Source of the DNA: MKUN01 sp964481425
Lineage (GTDB): Bacteria; Bacteroidota; Bacteroidia; Chitinophagales; Chitinophagaceae
Length of the DNA stretch: 64,000 bases
Assembly: GCA_964481425.1 (NCBI GenBank)
Contig: CAYZTM010000004.1
Span: 70,127-134,126 of the forward strand
Reading direction: 5' to 3'
The position numbers and the translations under genes are program-made. The notes under the pieces were generated by a model that made no database searches, was not told the DNA's origin, and was given only the letters and a program-made list of their open reading frames with translations. Each line of letters starts with the position of its first letter. Positions within the stretch are counted from its first letter, which is position 1. Shown piece after piece: positions 55,082 through 63,991 of the stretch.

Positions 55082-56809
55082 ATGAACGAAACAGCAAGCA
55101 TCAGAAAACCGGAAAGACATTTTTTACCATCGGATTTTAAAGTCAGCACCTGGGAAAGCATCCGACCCTACTTTGAAGACCTGAAAAACAGGAAACTTGA
55201 AAACAAAGAAGAACTGGAAGGCTGGCTGAAAGACCTGAGCGAACTGGAGGCAGTGATCAGTGAAGATGCCAGTTGGCGGCAAATAAATATGACCTGCGAC
55301 ACGACCAATAAACAATACGAAGAAGCATTTACTTACTTCTGCCTGGAGATAGAGCCAAAAATGAAGCCCTACTTTTTTGACCTGAACCAGAAGCTACTGG
55401 ATAACCCATATACTGCAGAGCTCGATAAGGGGCAATACTTCCCTTACCTGAGGAGCGTGGAGAATGCGATAAAACTATACCGCGAAGAAAATATACCTAT
55501 ACAGGCAGAGCTGAGTGTACTGGCGCAGCAATACGGTGCTATATCCGGGAAGATGTCGATAGAGCTGGATGGCAATGAGTATACCCTGCAACAGGCTGCT
55601 AAATTCCTGCAACAGCCGGACAGGGACCTTCGCGAACGGGTATTCAGGAAAGTAGCGGAACGCAGGCTACAGGATAAGGATGCCCTCAATGAACTATTTG
55701 ACAAGCTGCTGGTGCGCAGGCAACAGGTAGCCCAAAATGCAGGATTTGATAACTACCGTGATTATAAATTCAAAGAACTGGCAAGGTTCGATTATACGCC
55801 GGATGATTGCTTTGCCTTCCAGGATGCGGTAAGGGAACATATAGTACCCCTGCACCGAATGCTGGTGGAGCACAGGAAACAAAGGCTGGGCCTGGATGTG
55901 ATGAAACCATGGGACGGGGATGCCGAGCCTGCAGGCACACAACCATTGCATCCATTTGAAACGGGAAAAGAGCTAAGCGATAAATCGGTAGTTGTGTTCA
56001 AAGAACTACGCCCTTATTTCGGACAATGTCTTGAGATCATGCAGCAGATGCAGCGCCTGGACTTGGAAAGCAGAAAGGGTAAAGCACCGGGCGGCTATAA
56101 CTGCCCGCTGGCAGAAACAGGTGTGCCCTTTATCTTTATGAATGCTGCCGGTACAATAGGCGATGTGATCACGATGATGCATGAGGGTGGTCATGCCATA
56201 CACTCCTTCCTCTCGCACGACCTGGCACTTAGTGCCTTTAAAGAGTACCCGATGGAAATAGCAGAACTGGCCAGTATGAGTATGGAACTGTTCTCGATGG
56301 AGCATTGGGATGTGTTCTTTAAAGATGCCGGTGAGCTGAAACGTGCAAGGCTTGAAGAGATGGAACGCATCATCAGCGTGCTGCCATGGATAGCTACCAT
56401 AGATAAATTCCAACACTGGCTATACACCAATCCGGGCCACAGCATAAGCCAACGTGAAGAACAATGGACAAAAATACTAGATGAGTTCTCTACCGGCATT
56501 ACCGACTGGAGTGGTTTTGAAGAGTACCGGAAAAATTTCTGGCAGAAACAGCTGCACCTGTTCGAAGTGCCCTTCTATTATATAGAGTATGGCATAGCGC
56601 AGCTTGGAGCAATAGCAATGTGGCGACAATACCGCAACAATAAACAGCAGGCCCTGGATAACTATATGAAAGCGCTGAGCCTGGGCTATACCAAAACGCT
56701 TAAAGAACTATATGCGACCGCGGGTATACAATTTGACCTATCGCCAGCTTATATAAAAGAACTAGGCACTTTTGTAAAGGGAGCCCTGGATGAACTTATG
56801 GCAGAATAA
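55082..56809 (+). CDS. M3-family oligoendopeptidase (PepF-like)
   Basis: A 575-residue zinc metallopeptidase of family M3. The zinc motif is HEGGHAIHSF (HEXXH) near residue 364, with the third ligand in the helix EIAELASMSMELFS. Such enzymes degrade oligopeptides in the cytoplasm. It lacks a signal peptide. It follows the spacer and ends at a perfect 13-bp terminator stem. Confidence 0.87.
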   Translation: MNETASIRKPERHFLPSDFKVSTWESIRPYFEDLKNRKLENKEELEGWLKDLSELEAVISEDASWRQINMTCDTTNKQYEEAFTYFCLEIEPKMKPYFFDLNQKLLDNPYTAELDKGQYFPYLRSVENAIKLYREENIPIQAELSVLAQQYGAISGKMSIELDGNEYTLQQAAKFLQQPDRDLRERVFRKVAERRLQDKDALNELFDKLLVRRQQVAQNAGFDNYRDYKFKELARFDYTPDDCFAFQDAVREHIVPLHRMLVEHRKQRLGLDVMKPWDGDAEPAGTQPLHPFETGKELSDKSVVVFKELRPYFGQCLEIMQQMQRLDLESRKGKAPGGYNCPLAETGVPFIFMNAAGTIGDVITMMHEGGHAIHSFLSHDLALSAFKEYPMEIAELASMSMELFSMEHWDVFFKDAGELKRARLEEMERIISVLPWIATIDKFQHWLYTNPGHSISQREEQWTKILDEFSTGITDWSGFEEYRKNFWQKQLHLFEVPFYYIEYGIAQLGAIAMWRQYRNNKQQALDNYMKALSLGYTKTLKELYATAGIQFDLSPAYIKELGTFVKGALDELMAE

Positions 56810-56828
56810 TAAAGAAAACCTCTTACCG

Positions 56829-56863
56829 TTGGCCACATCTTAAAGATGTGGCCAATTTGTTTT
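56829..56863. terminator. Bidirectional terminator, peptidase/comF
   Basis: TTGGCCACATCTT and AAGATGTGGCCAA pair perfectly (56829-56855), followed by TTTGTTTT. The stem also lies just after the comF stop. Confidence 0.9.
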
Positions 56864-57572
56864 AATCCATGGCGATACCAATTGTAGCAAAGCTTACCTT
56901 TACACCCGCTACTTTTAACAATGCCAGTGCGCAGGACTCCAAGGTAGCACCGGTGGTAAGCACATCGTCAACTAATAAAAGATGCTTGTTCATCAAAGCA
57001 GTTGCATCTTTTATTATGAAAGCATCCTGCATATTTTGCGCCCGTTCTGCCCTGGTCTTTTTGGTCTGGCTTTCCGTAAAGCGGCTACGGGCAAGCGCCT
57101 TATTGCTGACGGGAATAGATAACACATCAGCCATACCCTCTGCTATGAGTATACTCTGGTTGTAGCCACGCTGTGACTCCTTTTTCGGATACAGCGGTAC
57201 AGGAACAATTGCGTCTATGGTTTTTATCCATGGAGTGGCCTTCAGATCGATAGCAAATTGACGGCCCAGCCAGATACCCACCTGCTTTTTGTCCTTATAC
57301 TTCAGCAAGTGCAACAAGTGTTGCAAAAGGCCTTCTGCGGTAAAGTATGCGAAGGAAGTAGCCTGCTGAAACGGGAGCCTGCCTGCAAAACGCAGGGCGG
57401 TATCATTGTCCCCGATAGTATGGTATTCTGTCCTGGGCAATTGTAGCAAGCATGACAAACACAGTACCTGCTCAGCTGCTACCAAAGGTTTGCTGCAACC
57501 TTCACAGAGGTCAGGAAAAAATAAATGGCGTAAACCTTGCAAAGCACCTGATATAATATTAGCTGCAGGCAT
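56862..57572 (-). CDS. comF: ComF-family phosphoribosyltransferase-like protein
   Basis: A 236-residue protein. An N-terminal Cys-rich finger (CEGC...CLSC) precedes a PRTase-like domain with the PRPP motif LLLVDDVLTTGAT. ComF proteins aid DNA uptake in competent bacteria; many homologues occur in non-competent ones. It follows truB by 18 bp on the same strand. Confidence 0.85.
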   Translation of the reverse strand: MPAANIISGALQGLRHLFFPDLCEGCSKPLVAAEQVLCLSCLLQLPRTEYHTIGDNDTALRFAGRLPFQQATSFAYFTAEGLLQHLLHLLKYKDKKQVGIWLGRQFAIDLKATPWIKTIDAIVPVPLYPKKESQRGYNQSILIAEGMADVLSIPVSNKALARSRFTESQTKKTRAERAQNMQDAFIIKDATALMNKHLLLVDDVLTTGATLESCALALLKVAGVKVSFATIGIAMD

Positions 57573-57590
57573 AGGATAACAAAATAGTAA

Positions 57591-58298
57591 TTATTCTCCT
57601 GCCGGAGCAGTAGCAGCCGGCGGGAGCCAATGGTTGCGCCACTGGTCAGGCGTAAGTGCGTCTTCAGCGCTAAAATTGCCAATGCGTGTGCGGCGGAGCT
57701 CCTGCAGATATGCGCCACAACCCAATTCTTCGCCAAAATCGTTGGCCAGCGAGCGGATATAGGTGCCGGTACTACAAGCCACCCTGAAATGCACTTCCGG
57801 CAACTCTATGGCAGTGATCTCAAATTCGCCGATCGTCACCGGCCGGGCATCGAGCACGACCTCCTTACCCTTGCGCGCCAGCTCATAGGCCCGTTTTCCG
57901 TCTTTTTTTACAGCCGAGTGTATAGGGGGTACCTGCATGATATCGCCTGTAAATTTCTTTACAGCCTGCAGGATGAGCTCATCGGTAATGCCATCAAGCG
58001 ATCTAAAATCCTGCGGTTCACTCTCGAGATCATAGGTAGGTGTGACCGCACCTAAATGAAAGATGCCCGTGTACTCTTTAGGTAAGCGCTGATAGTCCGA
58101 TATCTTTTTTGTGAATTTACCGGTACAGCAGATCAGCAAGCCAGTGGCAAGAGGGTCAAGCGTACCGCAATGACCTATCTTGGCTTTTGTAAGCCTCTTT
58201 ATCTTATTAACAGCATCGAAGGATGTCCACCTGTAAGGTTTGTCGATCAATATGACCCCGCCTTCCTGCAACTCCTTTATCGAGGGCAAATGCTTCAT
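57591..58298 (-). CDS. truB: tRNA pseudouridine(55) synthase TruB
   Basis: A 235-residue enzyme that makes pseudouridine 55 in the T loop of tRNA. The catalytic aspartate is in KIGHCGTLDPLATGLL, with KEYTGIFHLG and GTYIRSLANDFGEELG as further motifs. Start at ATG 58298 (MKHLPSIKELQEGGVILIDKP) rather than 58361: a TATTTTTG box lies at 58311-58304, 5 nt upstream, and the shorter form has family length. It heads a truB-comF pair. Confidence 0.92.
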   Translation of the reverse strand: MKHLPSIKELQEGGVILIDKPYRWTSFDAVNKIKRLTKAKIGHCGTLDPLATGLLICCTGKFTKKISDYQRLPKEYTGIFHLGAVTPTYDLESEPQDFRSLDGITDELILQAVKKFTGDIMQVPPIHSAVKKDGKRAYELARKGKEVVLDARPVTIGEFEITAIELPEVHFRVACSTGTYIRSLANDFGEELGCGAYLQELRRTRIGNFSAEDALTPDQWRNHWLPPAATAPAGE

Positions 58299-58303
58299 AT
58301 CGA

Positions 58304-58406
58304 CAAAAATAATCTCTTGCCCCAAAACACACTCATTTTTCAGATCATTTTCAATATGCATATTTCGATAATTAATAGTCCCATAAGCAATTGGGGGTTA
58401 CCTTTG
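58304..58406. promoter_or_regulatory. Divergent promoters of truB and the DAHP synthase gene
   Basis: Minus strand TATTTTTG (58311-58304) ends 5 nt before truB; plus strand TACCTTTG (58399-58406) ends 6 nt before ATG 58413. Both predict leaderless mRNAs. Confidence 0.55.
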
Positions 58407-58412
58407 CTTACT

Positions 58413-59495
58413 ATGTCTTTTTTCAAAAAAGAAGAAATGCCCTTTATTATTGCGGGGCCCTGCAGCGCAGAAACACGTGAGCAAGTGATGGAGACAGCGG
58501 AAGCCATGGCCAAGATCGAGAGGATACGTCTGTTCCGCTCGGGCGTTTGGAAACCCCGCACCAGGCCGGGCTCTTTTGAAGGCAAGGGACCTGAAGCTTT
58601 AGCATGGCTTAAAGAGGTAAAAACTATTTATAAGCTGCCGGTGGCCATAGAAGTAGCAGAACCTACACATGTGGAGTTGGCGCTGGAATATGGCATAGAC
58701 GTACTGTGGATAGGAGCAAGAACAACCGTCAACCCCTTCCAGGTGCAGCGTATTGCAGATGCATTGAGTGGTGTACAGATACCGGTGATGATAAAAAACC
58801 CTGTGAACCCTGATGTGGACCTATGGCAGGGGGCTATTGAACGGCTGGAGCGCAGGGGTATAACAGACATCGCAGCTATCCACAGGGGGTTTTCTTCTTA
58901 TGATACTTCATCGGCCTACCGTAACCAACCGAACTGGCCCATACCGATCGAGCTGAAAAGGCGTAAGCCGGAGCTGTTCATGATCTGCGACCCGAGCCAC
59001 ATAACCGGGAGCCGTGAACGTGTGGCGGAAGTGGCGCAAAGGGCCATGGACATGGGTTTTAACGGGCTGATGATAGAAACACATCCGCGACCGGATGAAG
59101 CGCTCAGCGATGCTGCTCAGCAAATGACACCGGGAGCATTACAGCAGTTGTTATCGGGGCTTACCATCCGCAGGCAGTACACGGAGGACATGAGCATGGC
59201 TACCGAACTAGAATATCTACGCCAGCTGATGGACAGCATAGATGCAGAAATGATAGACCTGCTGGCAAGAAGAATGGAGCTAAGCGAACGTATGGGACTG
59301 GTAAAAAAAGCCAGCAATATGACCGCCTATCAACCCGACCGCTGGCGCGAGATAGTGGAAAGCCGCAGCAAACAGGCAGGCAATAAAATGCTTTCGGAAG
59401 AATTCGTCCTTTCCTTGTATGAAAAAATACATGATGAAAGCATCCGGAAACAGGTAGAAATATTGCAGGATACAAGAAAAGAAGTAAAAAAGTAA
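58413..59495 (+). CDS. Bifunctional DAHP synthase/chorismate mutase
   Basis: A 360-residue shikimate-pathway enzyme. Residues about 1-260 are a type I (AroF/KDOPS-like) DAHP synthase: IIAGPCSAET, RSGVWKPRTRPGSF, KNPVNPD and MICDPSH carry substrate and metal ligands. Residues about 270-355 form an AroQ-type chorismate mutase (LRQLMDSIDAEMIDLLARRMELSERMG). Fusion in this order is common in Bacteroidota and couples the first step to chorismate use. ATG 58413 is chosen because the promoter ends just before it. Confidence 0.93.
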   Translation: MSFFKKEEMPFIIAGPCSAETREQVMETAEAMAKIERIRLFRSGVWKPRTRPGSFEGKGPEALAWLKEVKTIYKLPVAIEVAEPTHVELALEYGIDVLWIGARTTVNPFQVQRIADALSGVQIPVMIKNPVNPDVDLWQGAIERLERRGITDIAAIHRGFSSYDTSSAYRNQPNWPIPIELKRRKPELFMICDPSHITGSRERVAEVAQRAMDMGFNGLMIETHPRPDEALSDAAQQMTPGALQQLLSGLTIRRQYTEDMSMATELEYLRQLMDSIDAEMIDLLARRMELSERMGLVKKASNMTAYQPDRWREIVESRSKQAGNKMLSEEFVLSLYEKIHDESIRKQVEILQDTRKEVKK

Positions 59496-59522
59496 CTTTA
59501 CCCGCCCTAAAGCATCAGAACA

Positions 59523-60314
59523 TTGGCGCTAAAGCAGCATAAAGACGAAAAGATACGTTACGAACAACAGGTAGACAATTCAAGGTCTTATGTAATACCT
59601 TTTATTGAGCAAACCCATAACATCGGCCCCGGTACGAATGTCCTGGAAATAGGCTGTGGTGAAGGCGGCGTGCTCGCTCCATTTGCTGAACGGGACTGTT
59701 TTTGCCTTGGAGTAGACCTTGATACGCCAAGGGTTGATATTGCCTTAGACTATTTTGCCGAAGAAGTATCCAACAGCAAAATGGATTTCCAGTCAAAAAA
59801 TGTTTACGATGCTGACTTCCTGGAAAAATACAAGGGCTTCTTTGATATCATTATATTAAAGGATACTATAGAGCATGTGCCGGAACAGGAACAATTCATC
59901 CCCTACCTGAAAAACTTTTTAAAAGAGGGGGGACAGATATTTTTTGGCTTCCCGCCATGGTATATGCCCTTTGGCGGTCACCAGCAGCTGTGCCTGAAGA
60001 AAGTGACCAGCATGCTACCCTACTATCACATTCTGCCCCGACCTATATACAAAGGTTTCCTGAAGATGATGGGAGAAAATGACCTGACCCTGAAAACCCT
60101 GATGGAGATATACGACACACGCATAAGTATAGAACGCTTTGAAAGAATACTAAAGAAAAGCGGTCTGAAGGTGCTGCATAAACAACATTACCTGATCAAC
60201 CCGATATATCGTTTCAAATTCGGCCTCAAGCCGCGGAAACAATTAGGTTTCGTTACTCACTTGCCCTACATTAGGGACTTCCTTACCACCTGCGTTTATT
60301 ATACCGTAGGATAA
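59523..60314 (+). CDS. Class I SAM-dependent methyltransferase
   Basis: A 263-residue methyltransferase with SAM motif I VLEIGCGEGGVL, the acidic GVDLD of motif II and LKDTIEHVPEQE later. It starts at TTG; no ATG fits. Substrate unknown. It follows the DAHP synthase gene by 27 bp and ends 2 bp before the aroE stop on the opposite strand. Confidence 0.82.
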   Translation: MALKQHKDEKIRYEQQVDNSRSYVIPFIEQTHNIGPGTNVLEIGCGEGGVLAPFAERDCFCLGVDLDTPRVDIALDYFAEEVSNSKMDFQSKNVYDADFLEKYKGFFDIIILKDTIEHVPEQEQFIPYLKNFLKEGGQIFFGFPPWYMPFGGHQQLCLKKVTSMLPYYHILPRPIYKGFLKMMGENDLTLKTLMEIYDTRISIERFERILKKSGLKVLHKQHYLINPIYRFKFGLKPRKQLGFVTHLPYIRDFLTTCVYYTVG

Positions 60315-60316
60315 TT

Positions 60317-61048
60317 TCAGCTATTATTCCAGATGTGCCATGATGCTTCGGCTTGCAGCTGTAGCATTTCCAAGCCATTCTTTGTTTGTGCACCACGCTG
60401 CTTACCCAACATAAGGAACATGGTTTCGGAGGGATTGTAAATAAGATCGTAGAGCAAGTGCTTTGTCGTTATGCCTTTATAGGGTATGGCTGGGGCATTA
60501 TTCAATTCAGGTATCTTTCCCACAGGACTGCAGTTAACAATGAGCGTATTTTCAGCCAGCAATTCAGGAGTCAGCTCATCATAGGTAAGAACATCTTCTC
60601 TTTTTATCCTTGATACTTTGGTATATGGTATACCTTTTTCTTCAAGTACATAAGCAACTGCTTTTGACGCACCGCCTGTACCTAGTATAAGAGCCTGCTT
60701 ATGATGGGCCTTCAACAACGGCACCAGGCTTTGCTCAAAACCAATAACATCGGTGTTATAGCCTACCTTCCTGCCGTCTATAAATAAAATGGTATTTACC
60801 GCAGCTATCTTCTGCGCAGTGTCATCAAGCGCGTCGAGGTATGATATGATCGCCTCTTTATAGGGAACTGTTACATTCAGCCCTTTAAGGTCGTGCTTTG
60901 CAAGCAGTGAATTAAATTCGGCAATGTTCTGCAGTGGAAAAGCCTCGTACGAAGCATCGATATGCTGCGTTGCAAATTTCTTTGCAAAATAGGCGGGGGA
61001 AAAAGAGTGCCCGAGCGGATATCCTATTAGTCCATAAAGAGCTGGCAT
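60317..61048 (-). CDS. aroE: Shikimate dehydrogenase
   Basis: A 243-residue NADP-dependent enzyme converting 3-dehydroshikimate to shikimate. Substrate motif NVTVPYKE and NTIL, and NADP motif LGTGGASKAVAY are clear; GLEMLQLQA is near the C-terminus. It lies 1 bp after the phosphosulfolactate synthase gene and is probably cotranscribed with it. Confidence 0.93.
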   Translation of the reverse strand: MPALYGLIGYPLGHSFSPAYFAKKFATQHIDASYEAFPLQNIAEFNSLLAKHDLKGLNVTVPYKEAIISYLDALDDTAQKIAAVNTILFIDGRKVGYNTDVIGFEQSLVPLLKAHHKQALILGTGGASKAVAYVLEEKGIPYTKVSRIKREDVLTYDELTPELLAENTLIVNCSPVGKIPELNNAPAIPYKGITTKHLLYDLIYNPSETMFLMLGKQRGAQTKNGLEMLQLQAEASWHIWNNS

Positions 61049-61049
61049 A

Positions 61050-61841
61050 TCATTCTACGCCGTTCGAGTTGATCTTCACCTTCTTGTCCAGGAACAAAGT
61101 GAAGGTATCGCCACGAAGGCCCACGCGTGTTGCTTCGAGCGGTATCACTTCGGCCGGCGCCAGGTTACCCAGGTTAACATTAGCGCCGAGCAGCTCCAGG
61201 AAATATACCTGCTGTGCTTTTTGCGGCGCTTCCCAGATTATTTTTTCTGAGGGTATGCGTGTAAGTATCTCCTGCACCAAACCTTCGCGCACCTCGCCGG
61301 TACCACGATAGATGCCTACATTACCCGCCTCACGAGCTTCAGCGATCACGTATGTTGCGCCAGCTTCCAACTCAGCGTGCATGAGTTCAATCCACTTGTA
61401 CGGTGGCATGATATGCGTGGCATCCTTTGAACCCACTTCCGATAAAACGGTGGCATGTTTTGCCAGCTTTTCGACATAGCCGCATTTCTCTGCGTGCGGG
61501 ATAGTTATTGACCCATCAGATACCTCAACATATTTCAGCCCATATTCTTTTATCACGTTAACGTAATCATCGAACTGATTGCGAATAAGAAAAGCTTCGA
61601 ACAAAGTACCACCAAAATATACAGGGATACCATAATTGTTGTATATCTCAATTTTTTCGCGCAAATGGTCTGTTACGAATGCAGTACCGAATCCCAGTTT
61701 TACTACATCGACAAAAGGTGCGGCTACCGATAAGAAATCCTTAGTCCCTTCCAGGCCCATGCCCTTGTCCATGACCATGGTAATACCAAACCTGCGGGGC
61801 TTGCTGGTGCGCAAGGGCAGCTGACTCAAGGAGAAATTCAT
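61050..61841 (-). CDS. comA: Phosphosulfolactate synthase (ComA family)
   Basis: A 263-residue TIM-barrel enzyme of the ComA family, which adds sulfite to phosphoenolpyruvate to give phosphosulfolactate. Visible marks are VVKLGFGTAF, YVEVSDGSI, LSEVGSKD and EAREAGNVGIYR. In methanogens the product leads to coenzyme M; in this phylum the sulfonate might feed sulfonolipids, an inference only. Partner genes (ComB, ComC) are not in the window. It heads an operon with aroE and has a consensus promoter. Confidence 0.85.
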   Translation of the reverse strand: MNFSLSQLPLRTSKPRRFGITMVMDKGMGLEGTKDFLSVAAPFVDVVKLGFGTAFVTDHLREKIEIYNNYGIPVYFGGTLFEAFLIRNQFDDYVNVIKEYGLKYVEVSDGSITIPHAEKCGYVEKLAKHATVLSEVGSKDATHIMPPYKWIELMHAELEAGATYVIAEAREAGNVGIYRGTGEVREGLVQEILTRIPSEKIIWEAPQKAQQVYFLELLGANVNLGNLAPAEVIPLEATRVGLRGDTFTLFLDKKVKINSNGVE

Positions 61842-61864
61842 ACGAATACTGTCTTTAGCGAAAA

Positions 61865-61895
61865 CAAAGGTAGTGTTTCAGACAAGATGCGCAAA
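61865..61895 (-). promoter_or_regulatory. Promoter of the comA-aroE operon
   Basis: Minus strand TTTG (61895-61892), 19 nt, TACCTTTG (61872-61865): full consensus, 23 nt before the start. Confidence 0.8.
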
Positions 61896-61938
61896 AATGT
61901 AGCTACACTTTGTATATTAGCACTATATTTTTCATGTT

Positions 61939-62229
61939 ATGAAACGTAATGTTCCAATATTTGGCCTGCTGATAGGATTGGTCTTGCCCGTAGCGGGCTA
62001 TGGTATCATGTACCTGATCTGGGGACATGGAATGGGCTTTGGCGAATTTACAAGAACACTTGTTAATAACCACGATATGGCATCGAAGGTGTTGAGCCTT
62101 GCTTTGCTGATCAATCTCATCCCCTTCAGTTACTACATTAAAAAACGTCTCGACTATACTGCCAGAGGTGTGTTAATAGCCACCATGCTTTATTTCGTAT
62201 TTATAATACTGCTCAAATACGTGTGGTAG
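61939..62229 (+). CDS. Small three-helix membrane protein
   Basis: A 96-residue protein with about three hydrophobic segments (residues 6-28, 47-65, 76-95), no signal peptide and no known motif. It lies 3 bp before lpxB, so it is probably cotranscribed with it and might aid lipid A synthesis; no evidence beyond context. Confidence 0.6.
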   Translation: MKRNVPIFGLLIGLVLPVAGYGIMYLIWGHGMGFGEFTRTLVNNHDMASKVLSLALLINLIPFSYYIKKRLDYTARGVLIATMLYFVFIILLKYVW

Positions 62230-62232
62230 CCT

Positions 62233-63336
62233 ATGCGCTATTACATCATAGCAGGAGAAGCAAGCGGTGACCTGCATGGCAGCAACCTAATAAAAGCTAT
62301 ACGTGAACGCGATGCCAATGCAGCTATAAGATGTTGGGGGGGAGATAAGATGCAGGCGGCGGGCGCCACAGTGGTTAAGCACTACCGTGATCTTGCATTC
62401 ATGGGCTTTACCGAAGTACTGAAGCATCTTGGCACCATCCTGAACAACATCAGCTTCTGCAAAAAAGACATACTTGAATACAAGCCGGATGTGGTCATCT
62501 TCATAGATTATCCCGGCTTCAATATGCGCATTGCCGAATGGGCCCGTAAGCAGGGCTTGCGCACAGTATATTATATCTCGCCAACGGTATGGGCATGGAA
62601 AGAGAACCGCGTGAAAAAAATAAAACGCGATGTGGACCTGATGATGGTGATACTACCATTTGAGGCTGATTTTTACCGGAACAACTGGCAACACGAAGTG
62701 GTGTATGTTGGGCACCCGTTGATAGAAGTGATAGAAAAAGAGAAGGCAACACCTACGAAGCCACTAAGCCTTGACAAACCTATCATAGCCGTGCTACCGG
62801 GGAGCAGAAAGCAGGAAATAGTGACCAAGCTACCTGTGATGATGGAGATGCTAAAGTATTATCCGCAATACCGCTTTGTTATTGCAAAGGCCCCTTCCTT
62901 ACCGGATGAACTGTACACCAACATCATAGGTAACAAAGACGTACTGCTGGTACAGAACGAAACTTACAATGTATTAAAACAAGCTGCAGCAGCACTGGTA
63001 ACCAGTGGGACTGCTACATTGGAAACAGCCCTGTTTGGTGTGCCGCAAGTAGTCTGTTACAGGGCAGAACCGATATCATTTGCTATTGCCAAAAGGATCG
63101 TTAAAGTAAAGTATATCTCACTGGTGAACCTGATCATGGACAAACCGGTTGTGACCGAGCTGATACAAAATGACCTGAACGAAAAAAACCTGAAAGCAGA
63201 GCTGGATAAATTGCTGCACGATAGCCCGGAACTGATACAAATGAAAAAGGACTATGCAGAACTATGGGATAAACTGGGCAGTAAAAGTGCGTCAACGGAG
63301 GCTGCAAATGCAATCATGAAGTTAATGGGTAAGTAG
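62233..63336 (+). CDS. lpxB: Lipid-A-disaccharide synthase
   Basis: A 367-residue glycosyltransferase (GT19) that joins UDP-2,3-diacylglucosamine and lipid X, the step after LpxH (encoded at 3170). AGEASGDLHG is the N-terminal signature; LPGSRKQEI and VTSGTATLETAL bind UDP. Its 3' end is overlapped by 15 bp by a small gene on the other strand. Confidence 0.94.
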   Translation: MRYYIIAGEASGDLHGSNLIKAIRERDANAAIRCWGGDKMQAAGATVVKHYRDLAFMGFTEVLKHLGTILNNISFCKKDILEYKPDVVIFIDYPGFNMRIAEWARKQGLRTVYYISPTVWAWKENRVKKIKRDVDLMMVILPFEADFYRNNWQHEVVYVGHPLIEVIEKEKATPTKPLSLDKPIIAVLPGSRKQEIVTKLPVMMEMLKYYPQYRFVIAKAPSLPDELYTNIIGNKDVLLVQNETYNVLKQAAAALVTSGTATLETALFGVPQVVCYRAEPISFAIAKRIVKVKYISLVNLIMDKPVVTELIQNDLNEKNLKAELDKLLHDSPELIQMKKDYAELWDKLGSKSASTEAANAIMKLMGK

Positions 63337-63495
63337 GCGTATTATCATTACGATAATACCTACCAGGAACACAAAAAGCGATATGCGGTTCATGCCATGC
63401 ATGAGAAAAATATTTGTGTTGTGTGGTGCTTCCTTATCCCTTTTCCTTAGATAAAAATAAGTTAACACCTGGTCCCAAATTCCGCGCTTTTTCAT
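63322..63495 (-). CDS. 57-residue membrane protein, DUF6728-like
   Basis: A small gene easily missed: ATG 63495 to TAA 63322, 57 residues. It starts MKKRGIWDQVLTYFYLRKRD, then APHNTNIFLMHGMNRIS, and ends in one membrane helix (LFVFLVGIIVMIIRLL). This layout (basic, KKRGIWxQV start, MHGxNRIS, terminal helix) matches my memory of the DUF6728 family of Bacteroidota; function unknown. It overlaps lpxB by 15 bp. Confidence 0.7.
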   Translation of the reverse strand: MKKRGIWDQVLTYFYLRKRDKEAPHNTNIFLMHGMNRISLFVFLVGIIVMIIRLLTH

Positions 63496-63540
63496 TTCAC
63501 TGCATTTTCTTAAAGTTAGGGATTTTTTGCAGAATTCGAC

Positions 63541-63548
63541 TATATTTG
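63541..63548 (+). promoter_or_regulatory. tRNA-Ala promoter -7 box
   Basis: TATATTTG ends 10 nt before the tRNA. Confidence 0.6.
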
Positions 63549-63558
63549 CTGCCCCGAT

Positions 63559-63633
<75 letters not shown>

Positions 63634-63640
63634 AAGCTTT

Positions 63641-63663
63641 AAATCGCCGAAAGGCGATTTTTT
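63641..63663 (+). terminator. tRNA-Ala terminator
   Basis: AAATCGCC-GAAA-GGCGATTT followed by TTT. Confidence 0.88.
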
Positions 63664-63675
63664 GTTGTGATAACA

Positions 63676-63904
63676 ATGCAATTTGTTTTCTACATAATCT
63701 ACTCGGCCAAACTTGACAAGTATTATTTAGGCCACACAAAAGATATTCATATCCGCATAGGGCAGCATAATGCGGGAATTTCTGCTTTTACTTCTGCTGC
63801 AAATGATTGGCAATTAGTTTACTCTGAATCCTTCCCAACAAGAGATGGTGCAAGGAAACGGGAGGCAGACGTGAAAAGGAAAAAGAGCAGAAAATACATA
63901 GAAT

Positions 63905-63927
<23 letters not shown>
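63676..63927 (+). CDS. GIY-YIG nuclease ending inside a tRNA copy
   Basis: An 83-residue single-domain GIY-YIG protein (URI/UvrC N-terminal type, YhbQ-like). The motif is FYIIY (residues 5-9) with YYLG (16-19); a conserved Arg is R27 in IRIGQHN, and the READVKRKKSRKYIEW end is typical. ATG 63676 is chosen; GTG 63667 is possible. The last five codons and the stop lie inside the D arm of a second, broken tRNA copy (63905-63990). With an intact tRNA-Ala and terminator just upstream, this looks like a mobile or duplicated tRNA-nuclease unit. Confidence 0.85.
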
Positions 63928-63991
<64 letters not shown>

